A stretch of 64,000 nt of DNA from JBEKCD01 sp050015055. GTDB lineage: Archaea; Thermoproteota; Bathyarchaeia; Bathyarchaeales; Bathycorpusculaceae. A program made the position numbers and the translations under genes. The stretch is taken from the NCBI GenBank assembly GCA_050015055.1, contig JBEKCD010000015.1, forward strand, positions 1 through 64,000, given 5' to 3'. How positions within the stretch are numbered: the first letter of the stretch is position 1; every line of letters starts with the position of its first letter. The notes below the pieces were generated by a model that worked only from the letters and a program-made list of their open reading frames with translations, was not told the origin of the DNA and ran no database searches. Below are positions 31,279 through 40,185 of the stretch, piece after piece.

Positions 31279-32571
31279 CTAGAAGCAACTTTCGACCTTG
31301 AAAATACTTTCGGATGCTTCTTTGGTTTCTTTTACATTTTTCTCTGGGCAAAACACGTAGAGTGTTCGAACAGGGGCTAACGAAGCTGAAATAGGAGATT
31401 CTTCATCAAAGGAGAAGAATGACCCGTTTTTTCTCAGTACATAGATGGGTTTTTCTCTCTCCCCAAGTGTTTCCTCAAAACGCTCGTAGAGCTTAATCTT
31501 GACACTTTGAACGTGAACTATGATATAGGCAGGATCCACACCCACTTCTTCTGCAATCTTTTTTTCAACAGTCGCAATCTGTTTCCTGTTCATCTCTCCT
31601 ATCCTTTTCCTAATTATTGGGTTTTCGACACCTTCCTTTGTAAGGTGGGCAACGAGGGCTCTCTTCAACAGTTTTCGACAACGAATGTCTTGGAGAAGAT
31701 CTTTTGCAGGTCCTACAGAATGTTCCATTATTTGATGTTGAATGGAGAAGTCGTCGAGCGATTTGAAGTTTCCAATAAATTGAACGGGGTCGCTTTCGGC
31801 TTTCAAATTCTCTTTGCACAGCGAACCATCCTCAAATGCTAATTTTGTTGCTCTCAGAAACATGTCATCCGCAATCAACCTAGTGTGATGCTCATAAACC
31901 TGCATATGCATTGCATACCTAGCAAGCCGGTAGCTTTCCAAAGCATCTTTTCCTTTCTCTTGCACAGCCAAATACTCTCTTCCATCCTCCGAGATTCTGC
32001 ACATAGTTCTGATTACGCGTTCTATGTCGAAAAGACCATACGTTACGCCAGTATGGTAGGAATCGCGTCTCAGATAATCCAACTTGTCGACATCTAGACT
32101 GCTAGAAACAATATCAGAATCAAGCGATTCACTGTCCAAAACGCTCAGAACTTCTTCTTTGGAGTCGTCAAGAATCTTTCCAATTTCAGGATCGAATCGT
32201 ACTATCAGTTTTGTTATGTCCTCGTGAGAGAATTTCTCCCCATTAACCCACCTCATTGGTTCCTCCCAAATGTGTGAAAAGGGTCCTTGACCAGTATCAT
32301 GAAGTAATGCAGCAGTCCTGATGGCTTCCTTACGCCGTGGTGGTATTTTTAGCTGATCACAAACGCGACCAGCAAGATAGAGCGTCCCCAGAGAATGTTC
32401 AAGTCTGGTATGTACTGCGCTAGGATAAACGATGTAGGTGTGGGCAAGCTGTTTTACTCTTGACAGTCTTTGAACTGCAACAGTATCTAGGAGAGCGTCT
32501 TCTTTCTTGCTTATTCCAACAAAGCCGTATAAGGGACACCGGATAAGCTTTGACTCAAAGTCTAACGGCAA
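31279..32571 (-). CDS. HD-domain phosphohydrolase (dNTPase-like)
   Basis: 430 residues. Metal-binding HD motif: HTRLEHSLGTLYLAGRV, then AALLHDTGQGPFSHIWEE, and SSSLDVDKLDYLRRDSYHTGV. This is the SAMHD1/YwfO-like HD architecture of archaeal and bacterial dNTP triphosphohydrolases; the substrate is inferred. It follows the YwgA-like gene by 15 bp in the same direction. A paralogue with the same layout is at 35720-37000. Confidence 0.87.
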   Translation of the reverse strand: MPLDFESKLIRCPLYGFVGISKKEDALLDTVAVQRLSRVKQLAHTYIVYPSAVHTRLEHSLGTLYLAGRVCDQLKIPPRRKEAIRTAALLHDTGQGPFSHIWEEPMRWVNGEKFSHEDITKLIVRFDPEIGKILDDSKEEVLSVLDSESLDSDIVSSSLDVDKLDYLRRDSYHTGVTYGLFDIERVIRTMCRISEDGREYLAVQEKGKDALESYRLARYAMHMQVYEHHTRLIADDMFLRATKLAFEDGSLCKENLKAESDPVQFIGNFKSLDDFSIQHQIMEHSVGPAKDLLQDIRCRKLLKRALVAHLTKEGVENPIIRKRIGEMNRKQIATVEKKIAEEVGVDPAYIIVHVQSVKIKLYERFEETLGEREKPIYVLRKNGSFFSFDEESPISASLAPVRTLYVFCPEKNVKETKEASESIFKVESCF

Positions 32572-32586
32572 AAAACATCCTTCTAG

Positions 32587-33141
32587 TTATTTTTCAACTC
32601 TTTGAACATTAGTTTCGATTAGCTTAAGCGACGTCAACAGTTTGACTCCTGCCTGTACTTGATCTTCCTGAAGTTCCCAACCGAACGATTTGCTTGCTTT
32701 TATAGCCTCATCGTAAGTCATCGCCCTATCATTCTGCTTCAGCACAAAATGCACTTTCGCCGCCCAAGAAAGAGACAGGAAATTGCAGTGCACTATCTGG
32801 CTGCACTTTCTAACTACTCGTCTAATAATGAAATATTCACTTGGGAATCTCCTTTGTATTCTCACGGCAAACGACTGGCCGTCCCCAGTCAGATTATAAT
32901 TGTACATTGTCCTGTTTCGAACAGTTTGACGGGCTCTTTCCACAACAAAGTCGAGTTCGACAAGAGTCTGCAATTGAGACGCAACCAATGCGCTATAGGG
33001 ACCGTAGAGATCGGCATAGTAGCCTGCATCCATTTTCATACTGACCGAAGCAAGGTAGCCCAGTTTTTGAATTGCCGTTCTGCCATCTATGCCCTCAGGA
33101 CAAATACTCAGCAGCGCTAAAAGGAGTTCTGAAATTTCCAT
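32587..33141 (-). CDS. YwgA-like protein paired with HD hydrolase
   Basis: 184 residues with a winged-helix-like first half (ISELLLALLSICPEGIDGRTAIQKLGYLAS; MKMDAGYYADLYGPYSALVASQLQTLVELDFV) and a helical second half. The YGPYS motif and length recall Bacillus YwgA, whose gene also sits next to the HD protein gene ywfO. The family link is from memory of that context, moderate confidence. GAGGGAG precedes the ATG; a GATTAAATAG-type TATA element lies ~45 bases upstream. First gene of the two-gene operon. Confidence 0.68.
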   Translation of the reverse strand: MEISELLLALLSICPEGIDGRTAIQKLGYLASVSMKMDAGYYADLYGPYSALVASQLQTLVELDFVVERARQTVRNRTMYNYNLTGDGQSFAVRIQRRFPSEYFIIRRVVRKCSQIVHCNFLSLSWAAKVHFVLKQNDRAMTYDEAIKASKSFGWELQEDQVQAGVKLLTSLKLIETNVQRVEK

Positions 33142-33621
33142 TCTTTCTCCCTCTCTTTGTTTTACTGCAATTACTATTTAATCTTGTGTCATCTGAACTG
33201 CCAATGAGACGAGGAAAAGCGCAGGAACTTGTCATAACCTTGTGCTTACTCATGCTGATATCATCAACAACACTTTGTCTCAAGTATTTTTCTCTCAGTG
33301 AGCCCAGTTGAAAAACGTTCCTAGGCGTAACGAAGCAAAGGAAAAGAATAGTCACTTCTTTTTGTCGTATTGGGCTAGGGAGCTATTTGGGATGTGGAAC
33401 AATGCTGAGAAGAGACATAAAGCTCATCGATCTTCCTTGCAAGGAGTTTCCTAACTCCCTCGTCTTTCATCAGTATGTCCCATTATTTGGTCTGCTTTCG
33501 CTCTTTAATCTTCTAGTCTTATCGCAGTCTTCATGTTGAGTATCATATCACAACTGGAGCAAAACTGAGTTTCAGGGGGCTACTTTTTGTTTGCATCTCG
33601 GACATATGGCTGATGTGAACT
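33142..33621. other. Gene-free stretch downstream of an integrase remnant
   Basis: About 480 bases without a credible gene on either strand. It lies between the YwgA-like promoter and the 3' end of a degenerate integrase, and may be decayed element DNA. Confidence 0.4.
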
Positions 33622-33894
33622 CTATTCTTGTTTTAGCCTCCTCTTGTTTTGTGTCAATCCGTGTGCTTTGAGAAGTGCATTGTCTACATCCCTGCCAGAG
33701 AGGTGGACATAAACAGAAGGCATGTCCGATCCCTGGACCTGGCCGAGTAGCTCTTTCAACTGGACTTCTGTAAGGATAGAGGCCAGTTCTGTCGCCCTAG
33801 TATGTCTGAGAAGATGCGTGTACAGTCTCTTGTTTAGTCCTGTTTGTTTTCCTCGCACACAACATGCTCCAACAGGAGGCGCTCGATGGTTCAT
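33622..33894 (-). pseudogene. C-terminal fragment of a tyrosine integrase next to tRNA-Glu
   Basis: The 90-codon ORF contains the end of an archaeal integrase catalytic domain: RLYTHLLRHTRATELA (HxxR box), LKELLGQVQGSDMPSVYVHL (with the nucleophile Tyr) and SGRDVDNALLKAHG. The N-terminal domain and the first Arg box are missing, and the first ~20 residues do not resemble the family. It lies 100 bp beyond the 3' end of tRNA-Glu on the same strand, the classical place for an integrated element. Confidence 0.8.
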
Positions 33895-33992
33895 TTGAAA
33901 ATCCTGTCATATTCGTAGATGTCTCTCCGATTCGCGGGCATCGGGCTTGTACCCCTAGAAAAATACGCGAGAGAACCGAACTAGAAGTTTGG

Positions 33993-34067
33993 TGCTCCGG
34001 CCGGGATTTGGACCCGGGTCTCCGGCTCGAAAGGCCGGAATACTTAACCGAGCTATACTACCGGAGC
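33993..34067 (-). tRNA. tRNA-Glu(TTC)
   Basis: Read on the minus strand, the acceptor stem GCTCCGG pairs with CCGGAGC, the anticodon arm is CCGGC - CTTTCGA - GCCGG with anticodon TTC, and the T arm is CCGGG - TCCAAAT - CCCGG. The discriminator base A (33993) is followed by CC in the DNA. No intron seen. A GGTTTATT element about 40-45 bases upstream could be its TATA box. Confidence 0.95.
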
Positions 34068-34116
34068 CCTGCCGCCTGGAGGCATCAAGCTGAGTAGGTC
34101 TTCGTTCGAATAAACC

Positions 34117-35289
34117 TTATCCTATGAGCGCTGATTTTAGACAGTCCTGTAGTGGCGCGAGCAGGGGTTCGGCCTTGTTCAGTGTTGGTGCGTAGTAGGC
34201 TGTTTTTGCCGAGTTCGTCATTATTGTTTTTATTCCAAGTCTTTCGGTCCATGAGACGACTGTGCAGACGCCATCGAGCACGTGTCCTCCAGCCTTTTCT
34301 ATTTTCTTCACGTGGTCGCGGGCCATTTGTCTGATGTGACAGGAGGTGCAAACCCAAAACTCCGTTCCAGCCCTGACTCTCTTTCCTTCAACGAGGCGGG
34401 CGATGCGTTTCATCTCGTTCAGCGAACAGTGTGGGCATCCCAGAAACACGAGATCAGGCTGACTGGCTGAAGCTGTGGACAGTTCTTCGATTGTTTGTTT
34501 GATCTGATGAGAGTCCACACCTATTTTTTCGGTTTCCCCTGTTCTCGGGGTGGAGTCGAGGTGGAACATGTTTGTCATTCCTGTTGTTGCGATGGCGGCG
34601 CAGAGCTGTTTCAGTCTGTCTCTTGAGGTGTTTGGCAAGCCTTTGATTGCGGGGATTTTGTCTCCTAGGGTTTTGCCCAGAAAGATTCCTAGTGCTCCGA
34701 GTTCTGTTTCGTTTCGCAGTTTGGTTTCAACTTTCACTGTGACGTTTGGTCGTCGGTTTTCCGTTCTGTGAATTCCGTAATCTGGTGTTTTTCCAATTAT
34801 CGCGGCTGCGAGGGCGCTGGGTCCGCCTTCACGGTTTGTCCACGCGCCCAAGACTGAATTGGCATAAACCACGGCTGAGGATTCGGCCCAAGCGTGATGC
34901 AAACCCCGCTTTGGCCTCTGCAAATAATACGGTGTGCACGTCAGAGACTGGGTCAGACCCATTCTTTCAAACTGCCTCAGAATATCCAGTTGGGGCTCTT
35001 GGAGATCCTTTTGCAGTTTCTTTCCAAGGTAATGCGAGTCGAGACTCTGCGGGTTCAAAGTGGTCCTGACTTTCACCCTCGCGCCAGCATCGGCCAGGGC
35101 TCTCAAAAACTCGATTGGGGCGTCGCCCAACGTTTTGTATGAAACTCCTGAAACATGTGCCGAGTCTATCAGTATGAGTTTTTCTGCGCCAAACAGCTCG
35201 CCCAGACGCACGAGTATTCTGATGCAGGTTTGGTTTGCCCATCCGCACTCGCCATCGTAGATGCGCTCTTCCTCTCGCGTCAGGTGCAC
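34117..35289 (-). CDS. AcnX dehydratase large subunit (phosphomevalonate dehydratase type)
   Basis: About 390 residues from GTG 35289, which lies ten bases after AGGAG. Begins MHLTREEERIYDGECGWANQ, the AcnX/DUF521 start; further hallmarks: SAHVSGVSYKTLGDAP, FERMGLTQSLTCTPYY, WAESSAVVYANSVLGAWTNR, and the cysteine-containing LGCPHCSLNEM and WVCTSCHIRQM (iron-sulfur ligands). In archaea this two-subunit aconitase X acts on (R)-5-phosphomevalonate in the modified mevalonate pathway; other AcnX enzymes use hydroxyproline. Pathway assignment rests on the archaeal context. An upstream in-frame start at 35337 overlaps the small subunit gene and is less likely. Confidence 0.9.
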   Translation of the reverse strand: MHLTREEERIYDGECGWANQTCIRILVRLGELFGAEKLILIDSAHVSGVSYKTLGDAPIEFLRALADAGARVKVRTTLNPQSLDSHYLGKKLQKDLQEPQLDILRQFERMGLTQSLTCTPYYLQRPKRGLHHAWAESSAVVYANSVLGAWTNREGGPSALAAAIIGKTPDYGIHRTENRRPNVTVKVETKLRNETELGALGIFLGKTLGDKIPAIKGLPNTSRDRLKQLCAAIATTGMTNMFHLDSTPRTGETEKIGVDSHQIKQTIEELSTASASQPDLVFLGCPHCSLNEMKRIARLVEGKRVRAGTEFWVCTSCHIRQMARDHVKKIEKAGGHVLDGVCTVVSWTERLGIKTIMTNSAKTAYYAPTLNKAEPLLAPLQDCLKSALIG

Positions 35290-35294
35290 GCGTT

Positions 35295-35708
35295 TCAGCT
35301 CTCCTTGCGTTTCAAGATTCTCGCAACGCCTTTGCAACCGTCAACTTCAACTGTGTCGCCCGTCCTGATTTTTTCAATGTCAACCTGGTCGATCATCGGA
35401 ATGTTAGCTATTATCGCGCCGACTACGACGACAGGGTCGGCTGTCTGGTTGATGATTGCCGCGGGCGCCAAGCCCCTCTTGGACAAGGAATACAGTACGT
35501 AGCTACCTACTGTGGAGCCGTGACCGTGCGGGAAGACCAGAACCTTGTCTTTGATACACGTGCCGCAGAGGTCATGCTTCTTTTCGATTATTTTTCCGTC
35601 AGCCGGGTCAACTCCGCCCAAAAAGCTGATAGGCTTCGCGCTCACAAGGGCCTCTGCCGTGCAGGTTCCTTCCACGATTTTTCTGCCCTTCAACGTTAGA
35701 ACTTGCAT
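35295..35708 (-). CDS. AcnX dehydratase small subunit (DUF126)
   Basis: 137 residues. Swivelling-domain family motifs: EALVSAKPISFLGGVDPADG, DLCGTCIKDKVLVFPHGHGST, VGSYVLYSLSKRGLAPAAII and EVDGCKGVARILKR. Forms a heterodimer with the large subunit encoded five bases downstream. Upstream HD gene ends 12 bp away in the same direction. Confidence 0.92.
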   Translation of the reverse strand: MQVLTLKGRKIVEGTCTAEALVSAKPISFLGGVDPADGKIIEKKHDLCGTCIKDKVLVFPHGHGSTVGSYVLYSLSKRGLAPAAIINQTADPVVVVGAIIANIPMIDQVDIEKIRTGDTVEVDGCKGVARILKRKES

Positions 35709-35719
35709 TCTGGCACGCT

Positions 35720-37000
35720 TCAGTAGGACACTGTTGCTGACGAAGGGATTCTGCCCAGAATCTTTGAGGCCGCTGCGCTGACTTTTTCACGGTTTTCCTC
35801 TTCCGCGTAGACGCGCAGTATGTTTATGAAACCCTTGAGGGTTTCGAATATTCTGGAAATTTCGCTCAGCCGCTGCGGAATGTTTTCGCCTTTCGCCGTC
35901 TTGTAGAACACTGGGATTTCCATGCTTTCCAATAGAACTGCGTGATGATTCGGAACGGATGGAACGGTGGGCACGTCGATGAACACTGTTTCTGTCTCGA
36001 CCTTTGCTTCTCTTGCAATGTCGGCTTGCAGTTGCGTTCTGTTGGCTTCACGGCTGAAAATGTTCGAAACCATCGTGTCCTTCTCGTAGAATGTTCTTTC
36101 ATAAGCGCATTTCAGCATCTTTCGCCTCTCAAGATCCCTTATGATCCTGCATGATTTTTTGCAGTTCTTAAGCATCGTCCAAACGGTGTAATCGTCCATC
36201 GCCAAGTATTCTTCCGGAGTCTTGAAACTCGTCAGTCCCAGTTCGCCGTTTGCCTTTTCCATCGCAGTCGCGAGCATGATCTGCGCTGCTCTCCCAACGC
36301 GGTGAAAGTATATACTCCTGAAGGATTCTATCCGAGCTATAATCATAGATTCCAGGGCTGACAGAGCGCCTAGATCAACCGCCAGGTTGCCTTCCAACAC
36401 GTCCAGTGTGTGGATCAGCCTGGAAACATCGATGAAACCGTACTCCGCGCCGGTGTGGTACGTGTCGCGCACTATGAAGTCCAGCTTGTCCACGTCGACG
36501 GCGCTGCTTATTATCTGGTCCAGAAAAGCCTTCCCGGGCACGTGAAGTCTGCCGACGGCCAGTTTTCCAACATCCTCAGGCTTAAACCCCATCCTCTTCA
36601 GCTTGTCTTTCAGTTCACTGTTCTTGACCAGCCACAGAGTAACGTCCTCGTGCGTCTGATTGAGCTCCTTTTCAAGCAGTTGTTCGAAAACGTGTGAGAA
36701 GGGACCGTGTCCCACGTCATGAAGCAAGCCTGCAATCCTGACCATTTCAGCCTCGTCCTCGTTGATGTACTGTGAAATGTTGGGGTTTTCAGCTACTCTG
36801 CTGGCCAGGTACATCACGCCGATTGAATGTTCAAAACGCGTGTGGTTTGCCCCAGGATAAACGTACTCTGCGCCCGCAAGCTGACGCAGCCTATGCAGTC
36901 TCTGGACGGGATAAGAATCGATGAGGGCTTTCTCCTCTTCCGTTATGTACACGTAACCGTGCACGGGATCTTTTATCTCGCCCCAGTAGTTCCTGGCCAT
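35720..37000 (-). CDS. HD-domain phosphohydrolase (second paralogue)
   Basis: 426 residues from ATG 37000, preceded by GGGAG. Motifs: IKDPVHGYVYITEEEKALID, HTRFEHSIGVMYLASRV, GLLHDVGHGPFSHVFEQ, HEDVT and SSAVDVDKLDFIVRDTYHTG; His/Asp metal ligands are intact. The frame is open upstream to TTG 37090 and would add a small four-cysteine segment (FCKACVRHYKNEDACSSCP), a possible zinc finger, so the longer start cannot be excluded. Probable nucleotide triphosphohydrolase. Confidence 0.87.
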   Translation of the reverse strand: MARNYWGEIKDPVHGYVYITEEEKALIDSYPVQRLHRLRQLAGAEYVYPGANHTRFEHSIGVMYLASRVAENPNISQYINEDEAEMVRIAGLLHDVGHGPFSHVFEQLLEKELNQTHEDVTLWLVKNSELKDKLKRMGFKPEDVGKLAVGRLHVPGKAFLDQIISSAVDVDKLDFIVRDTYHTGAEYGFIDVSRLIHTLDVLEGNLAVDLGALSALESMIIARIESFRSIYFHRVGRAAQIMLATAMEKANGELGLTSFKTPEEYLAMDDYTVWTMLKNCKKSCRIIRDLERRKMLKCAYERTFYEKDTMVSNIFSREANRTQLQADIAREAKVETETVFIDVPTVPSVPNHHAVLLESMEIPVFYKTAKGENIPQRLSEISRIFETLKGFINILRVYAEEENREKVSAAASKILGRIPSSATVSY

Positions 37001-37124
37001 CTGCAAACTCCCTGCTTTTGGACAGCTACTACATGCATCTTCGTTCTTATAATGTCTAACACAGGCCTTGCAAAATGTGCCCGACGGCAAGTTTTAAGAA
37101 CCCAGACAGATGCAGGTTTATACT

Positions 37125-37715
37125 ATGAAGTATGCTGCTGGGAAAGTGGCTGGCGCACTCTTTTTCGTTGCAGCTTCACAGTTTGTCATAGGAATGGTTG
37201 TTGCCGAAGCACGCTACGCGGGCTACAGCATTTCTGCGAATTACATAAGTGACCTGGGCGTGGGACCTTCCGCATTGATTTTCAACTCTTCAGTCTTCCT
37301 CATGGGCTTGTTGATACTCATCGGAGCCTACTTCGTTCGGCGAGCTTTCAACTTCAAGCTTCTGACCCTGCTGCTGATTCTGACCGCGATAGGAGCCATG
37401 GGCGTCGGCGTTTTTACGGAGAACAGCGGAAACGCGCATCCGATCGTTTCGTTAATCGCGTTCCTGTTCGGCGGATTGTCCTCTATAGCATCATACAGGT
37501 TGCTGAAGCGGCCCTTTTCAGTCATCGCCGTGATTCTGGGCTTGATGGCTCTTGGAGCCTTGGGCCTCTTCGGAGCTCAAATATATCTTGGCTTGGGCGT
37601 AGGCGGAATGGAACGCATGATCGTCTATCCGATTCTCATGTGGGGAGCAGGGTTCGGCGGCTACCTGCTTGCCAATCACGAAAAAACCGATGTGCAAAAG
37701 CCACAAAAGTCTTGA
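37125..37715 (+). CDS. DUF998 membrane protein
   Basis: 196 residues with about six membrane spans. DUF998 hallmarks are the ISDLGVGPSALIFNSSVFLMGLL segment after the first span, and GVFTENSGNAHPIVSLIAFLFG (pieces). Role unknown in this family. ATG at 37125 chosen; a start at 37110 adds five residues. Stop followed by a GTGCATGCGCG motif. Confidence 0.85.
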   Translation: MKYAAGKVAGALFFVAASQFVIGMVVAEARYAGYSISANYISDLGVGPSALIFNSSVFLMGLLILIGAYFVRRAFNFKLLTLLLILTAIGAMGVGVFTENSGNAHPIVSLIAFLFGGLSSIASYRLLKRPFSVIAVILGLMALGALGLFGAQIYLGLGVGGMERMIVYPILMWGAGFGGYLLANHEKTDVQKPQKS

Positions 37716-37903
37716 CGTGCATGCGCGTTCCTGGTTTCGGTGTTTGAGTGCAATAGGGCTGAACAGCGTTCTTGTGCTGTTCAGTTTGTGCGCTATCTGA
37801 GTAGCCATGTCATGAAGTAGCTGTTTTGATGGTTCGCTGAGAGGCACAAAAATAGACTTAATATTCCTCTTCTTACAGTGCCTAAAGCTTAGGGTGGAAA
37901 AGG

Positions 37904-38503
37904 GTGGTTTCCAAGGGGGTTTTCATCTGCGTCGAAGGGTTAGACGGGTGTGGGAAGACTACGCAGGCAAAGCTGCTTGTGAGAGGGTTGAGGAGAAGCT
38001 GTGATGCGGTTTACACGGCTGAACCCAGTAGTGGGAGGATAGGCAGGTTCATCAAGAAACACTGGTTGCACGGCGAGAAGCGTGGTTCAGGCGTGGTTGA
38101 GGCGTTACTGTTTGCGGCAGACCGTTTTGAACACGTTGAAAACACTGTTTTGCCGGCCCTGAAAGGGGGGCGAATAGTTGTTTCTGACCGTTACGTCTAC
38201 TCTTCCCTGGCCTATCAAGGTGCGACTGGGCTCGCGTTGGAATGGATTGAAAGGATAAACGAGCACGCGGTTCGCCCTGATTTGGCAGTCTTCATCGACG
38301 TGGAACCTGAAACCGTTGTTCAGAGGTTGAAGCCTAGGAAATCGGTTATGGAGAACTTGGAAACACAGAGGAAAGTGCGTGAAGTCTACGTGAAATTCGT
38401 TGAAAAAGGCGAACTGGTCCGAGTGGACGGAAACAAATCCAAGGGCGAAGTCGCCATGGACCTTGCCACCGTCGTTCAGAGGTTTCTGGGAAAAGACATC
38501 TAG
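37904..38503 (+). CDS. tmk: Thymidylate kinase
   Basis: 199 residues. P-loop VEGLDGCGKTTQAKLL near residue 10, DR(Y/H) motif VSDRYVYSSLAYQG, and the lid-like region with PRKSVMENLETQRKVREVY. Phosphorylates dTMP to dTDP. GTG start. The 3' end overlaps the convergent 38500-39009 gene by four bases. Confidence 0.93.
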   Translation: MVSKGVFICVEGLDGCGKTTQAKLLVRGLRRSCDAVYTAEPSSGRIGRFIKKHWLHGEKRGSGVVEALLFAADRFEHVENTVLPALKGGRIVVSDRYVYSSLAYQGATGLALEWIERINEHAVRPDLAVFIDVEPETVVQRLKPRKSVMENLETQRKVREVYVKFVEKGELVRVDGNKSKGEVAMDLATVVQRFLGKDI

Positions 38504-39009
38504 ACAGCTTCAGAAGGCCTTAACACTTTCTTTGAGAATGCCCCGTTGACTCTGTTCACCACGAGTTTGACGAGGTCTTCAGGCGAGGTGTGTCTTATCC
38601 CTTTTTCATGCGAAACCTGAATCTCCACGAGGCTTTCACCAAAAAGCAAGCGCAGCATGTAATAGTCAAACCTCATCCGATTCTTCTTTTCTTCTACCAT
38701 CCTGCGATAGCGGATCACGCAGAGAAAATCCATGACCTGAAATGGTTTCTTGTTCAAGGCTCCCAGCAGCCTTTTTCTTTCTTCACCATCCAGATAGTTG
38801 AAGTCGTTGTCTTCAGCTACTCCAACCTCAAAAATGACGTTGCACCCCGGAATTGATGGCTCAGCAACCTCTTCCAGACTGAGGGTTTCGCTATTCAGCC
38901 TGTGCAAGGTCTCTACCACCGTTTGCTGCAGCTTCTTGTTCGATATTGAAGCAGAGAAAGTTTCCGCCTTGTGAATGTTCTGGGGGAAGTTTGTGTAAAA
39001 TCCGAGCAT
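38500..39009 (-). CDS. Conserved hypothetical protein
   Basis: 169 residues of mixed alpha/beta pattern without recognised motif: FEVGVAEDNDFNYLDGEERKRL, then VMDFLCVIRYRRMVEEKKNRMRFDYYML, LVEIQVSHEKGIRHTSPEDL. The gene follows the zinc-ribbon gene (39023-39388) by 13 bp and is likely co-transcribed. Confidence 0.72.
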   Translation of the reverse strand: MLGFYTNFPQNIHKAETFSASISNKKLQQTVVETLHRLNSETLSLEEVAEPSIPGCNVIFEVGVAEDNDFNYLDGEERKRLLGALNKKPFQVMDFLCVIRYRRMVEEKKNRMRFDYYMLRLLFGESLVEIQVSHEKGIRHTSPEDLVKLVVNRVNGAFSKKVLRPSEAV

Positions 39010-39022
39010 TGCAAGGAGACGC

Positions 39023-39388
39023 CTACATCTTCTTTGCCTTTCTTATTCTTTCAAGGTTATCCAGAAGCCCAGCTAGCACAGTGTTCAGCTTTTGCAGTTC
39101 TTCAGGTTTCTCCTCCTGCTCCATCTTATTCTGCACTGCTTGAACCTTGGTAAGAAGTGTTGCTTCCAGGCTTGCCAGAGCGATGGATCCTGTGGCTTTT
39201 GTTTCTTCCTCTCCTTCCTTCACGACTATGACCTTTTTCTTGCACCTTTCACACCACAGTTCACCGTTCTTCAGTCTGAACAGCGGCGAAGCACACGCTG
39301 GGCAGGCTAGCTCTGTTAGTGTTGAGCCTTGGCGCAGGAGATCGGCCATGCGTTTGATAGGCGGCTCTTCGCTTGGTTTTTCAGACAA
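39023..39388 (-). CDS. UPF0148 / autoantigen p27-like zinc-ribbon protein
   Basis: 121 residues. MADLLRQGSTLTELACPACASPLFRLKNGELWCERC (pieces) is the hallmark of the Sjogren autoantigen p27/UPF0148 family: a helix then a zinc ribbon with CPAC and CERC. The rest is a helical/coiled tail ending in basic residues. Function unknown. Confidence 0.9.
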   Translation of the reverse strand: MSEKPSEEPPIKRMADLLRQGSTLTELACPACASPLFRLKNGELWCERCKKKVIVVKEGEEETKATGSIALASLEATLLTKVQAVQNKMEQEEKPEELQKLNTVLAGLLDNLERIRKAKKM

Positions 39389-39462
39389 GTTTTAAAACCC
39401 CAAAGTAAATAGGTATCTCAGCTTATATAACAAGGTTATCACGAACTTCGTGAGGTGGCAGA

Positions 39463-39741
39463 ATGGTTAGAAAGAAGAAAATGGAGGAATATGAGGAGCG
39501 CATAAAACAGGCGTTAGCCGTGCTGGGAGCAGTCTCCGAAGACAACACCACGCCGAGAAACATCAGAAGATCCGCTAAAGACTCGATGGATGCCTTACAA
39601 TCGAAAGAGTTTACGCCTGCCGTCAGAGCCGCGAACGCCGTATCACTCATGGACGAGATCCTGCAGGATCCGAACATGCCACCCTACACTCGGGTCAAAC
39701 TGTGGAACGTAATGAGCCTGCTTGAAGCAATAAAGGATTAA
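39463..39741 (+). CDS. UPF0147 family protein
   Basis: 92 residues, all-helical, with the family pattern ALAVLGAVSEDNTTPRNIRRSAKD then FTPAVRAANAVSLMDEILQDPNMPPYTRVKLW (pieces). GAGGTGG lies just before the ATG; TATA-like CTTATATAA is at 39422-39430. Function unknown; small archaea-specific family. Confidence 0.93.
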   Translation: MVRKKKMEEYEERIKQALAVLGAVSEDNTTPRNIRRSAKDSMDALQSKEFTPAVRAANAVSLMDEILQDPNMPPYTRVKLWNVMSLLEAIKD

Positions 39742-39797
39742 CCCTGCTAAACCAGAAAAAGCGTGTTCATCATTTTCTGTTATGGAAGGTGGATTGA

Positions 39798-40139
39798 ATG
39801 AAAGTAGTTCCGTACAAAGATGTTGAAGCGAAAGAAGCGGATGAAGGAGCCTCAAAAGTGAACGTGCGGTGGCTTATCACAAGAGAAATGGGAGCGCCCA
39901 ACTTCGCCATGAGACTGTTCGAAGTAGAGCCCGGAGGACACAGCCCCCTCCATAATCATCCTTGGGAGCATGAAGTCTTCATCCTGGAAGGCGAAGGACT
40001 CATAGTAGGCGGTAAAGAAGAGAAAAAGTTCAAGGCAGGCGACGCCGTTTTCGTCCCTCCGAACGAGCAGCATCAATTCAAAAACAACAGCAAGAAAAAA
40101 CTGAAGTTCCTCTGCCTCGTCCCACACAAACGAGAGTAG
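39798..40139 (+). CDS. Cupin-domain protein
   Basis: 113 residues. Cupin motif 1 GGHSPLHNHPWEHEVFILEGEG carries the metal-binding His/His/Glu, and motif 2 AVFVPPNEQHQFKN carries the last His. Single small beta barrel, typical of stand-alone archaeal cupins; substrate unknown. ATG preceded by GGAAGGTGG. Confidence 0.93.
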   Translation: MKVVPYKDVEAKEADEGASKVNVRWLITREMGAPNFAMRLFEVEPGGHSPLHNHPWEHEVFILEGEGLIVGGKEEKKFKAGDAVFVPPNEQHQFKNNSKKKLKFLCLVPHKRE

Positions 40140-40185
40140 CCCTCACCATAGCTTTCGAAGTGCGCGCCTAATCTCGCACGATATT

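Noticed and set aside
33864..34097. Plus-strand ORF covering the tRNA-Glu gene
   Set aside because: It overlaps the tRNA on the opposite strand and has no protein-like features.
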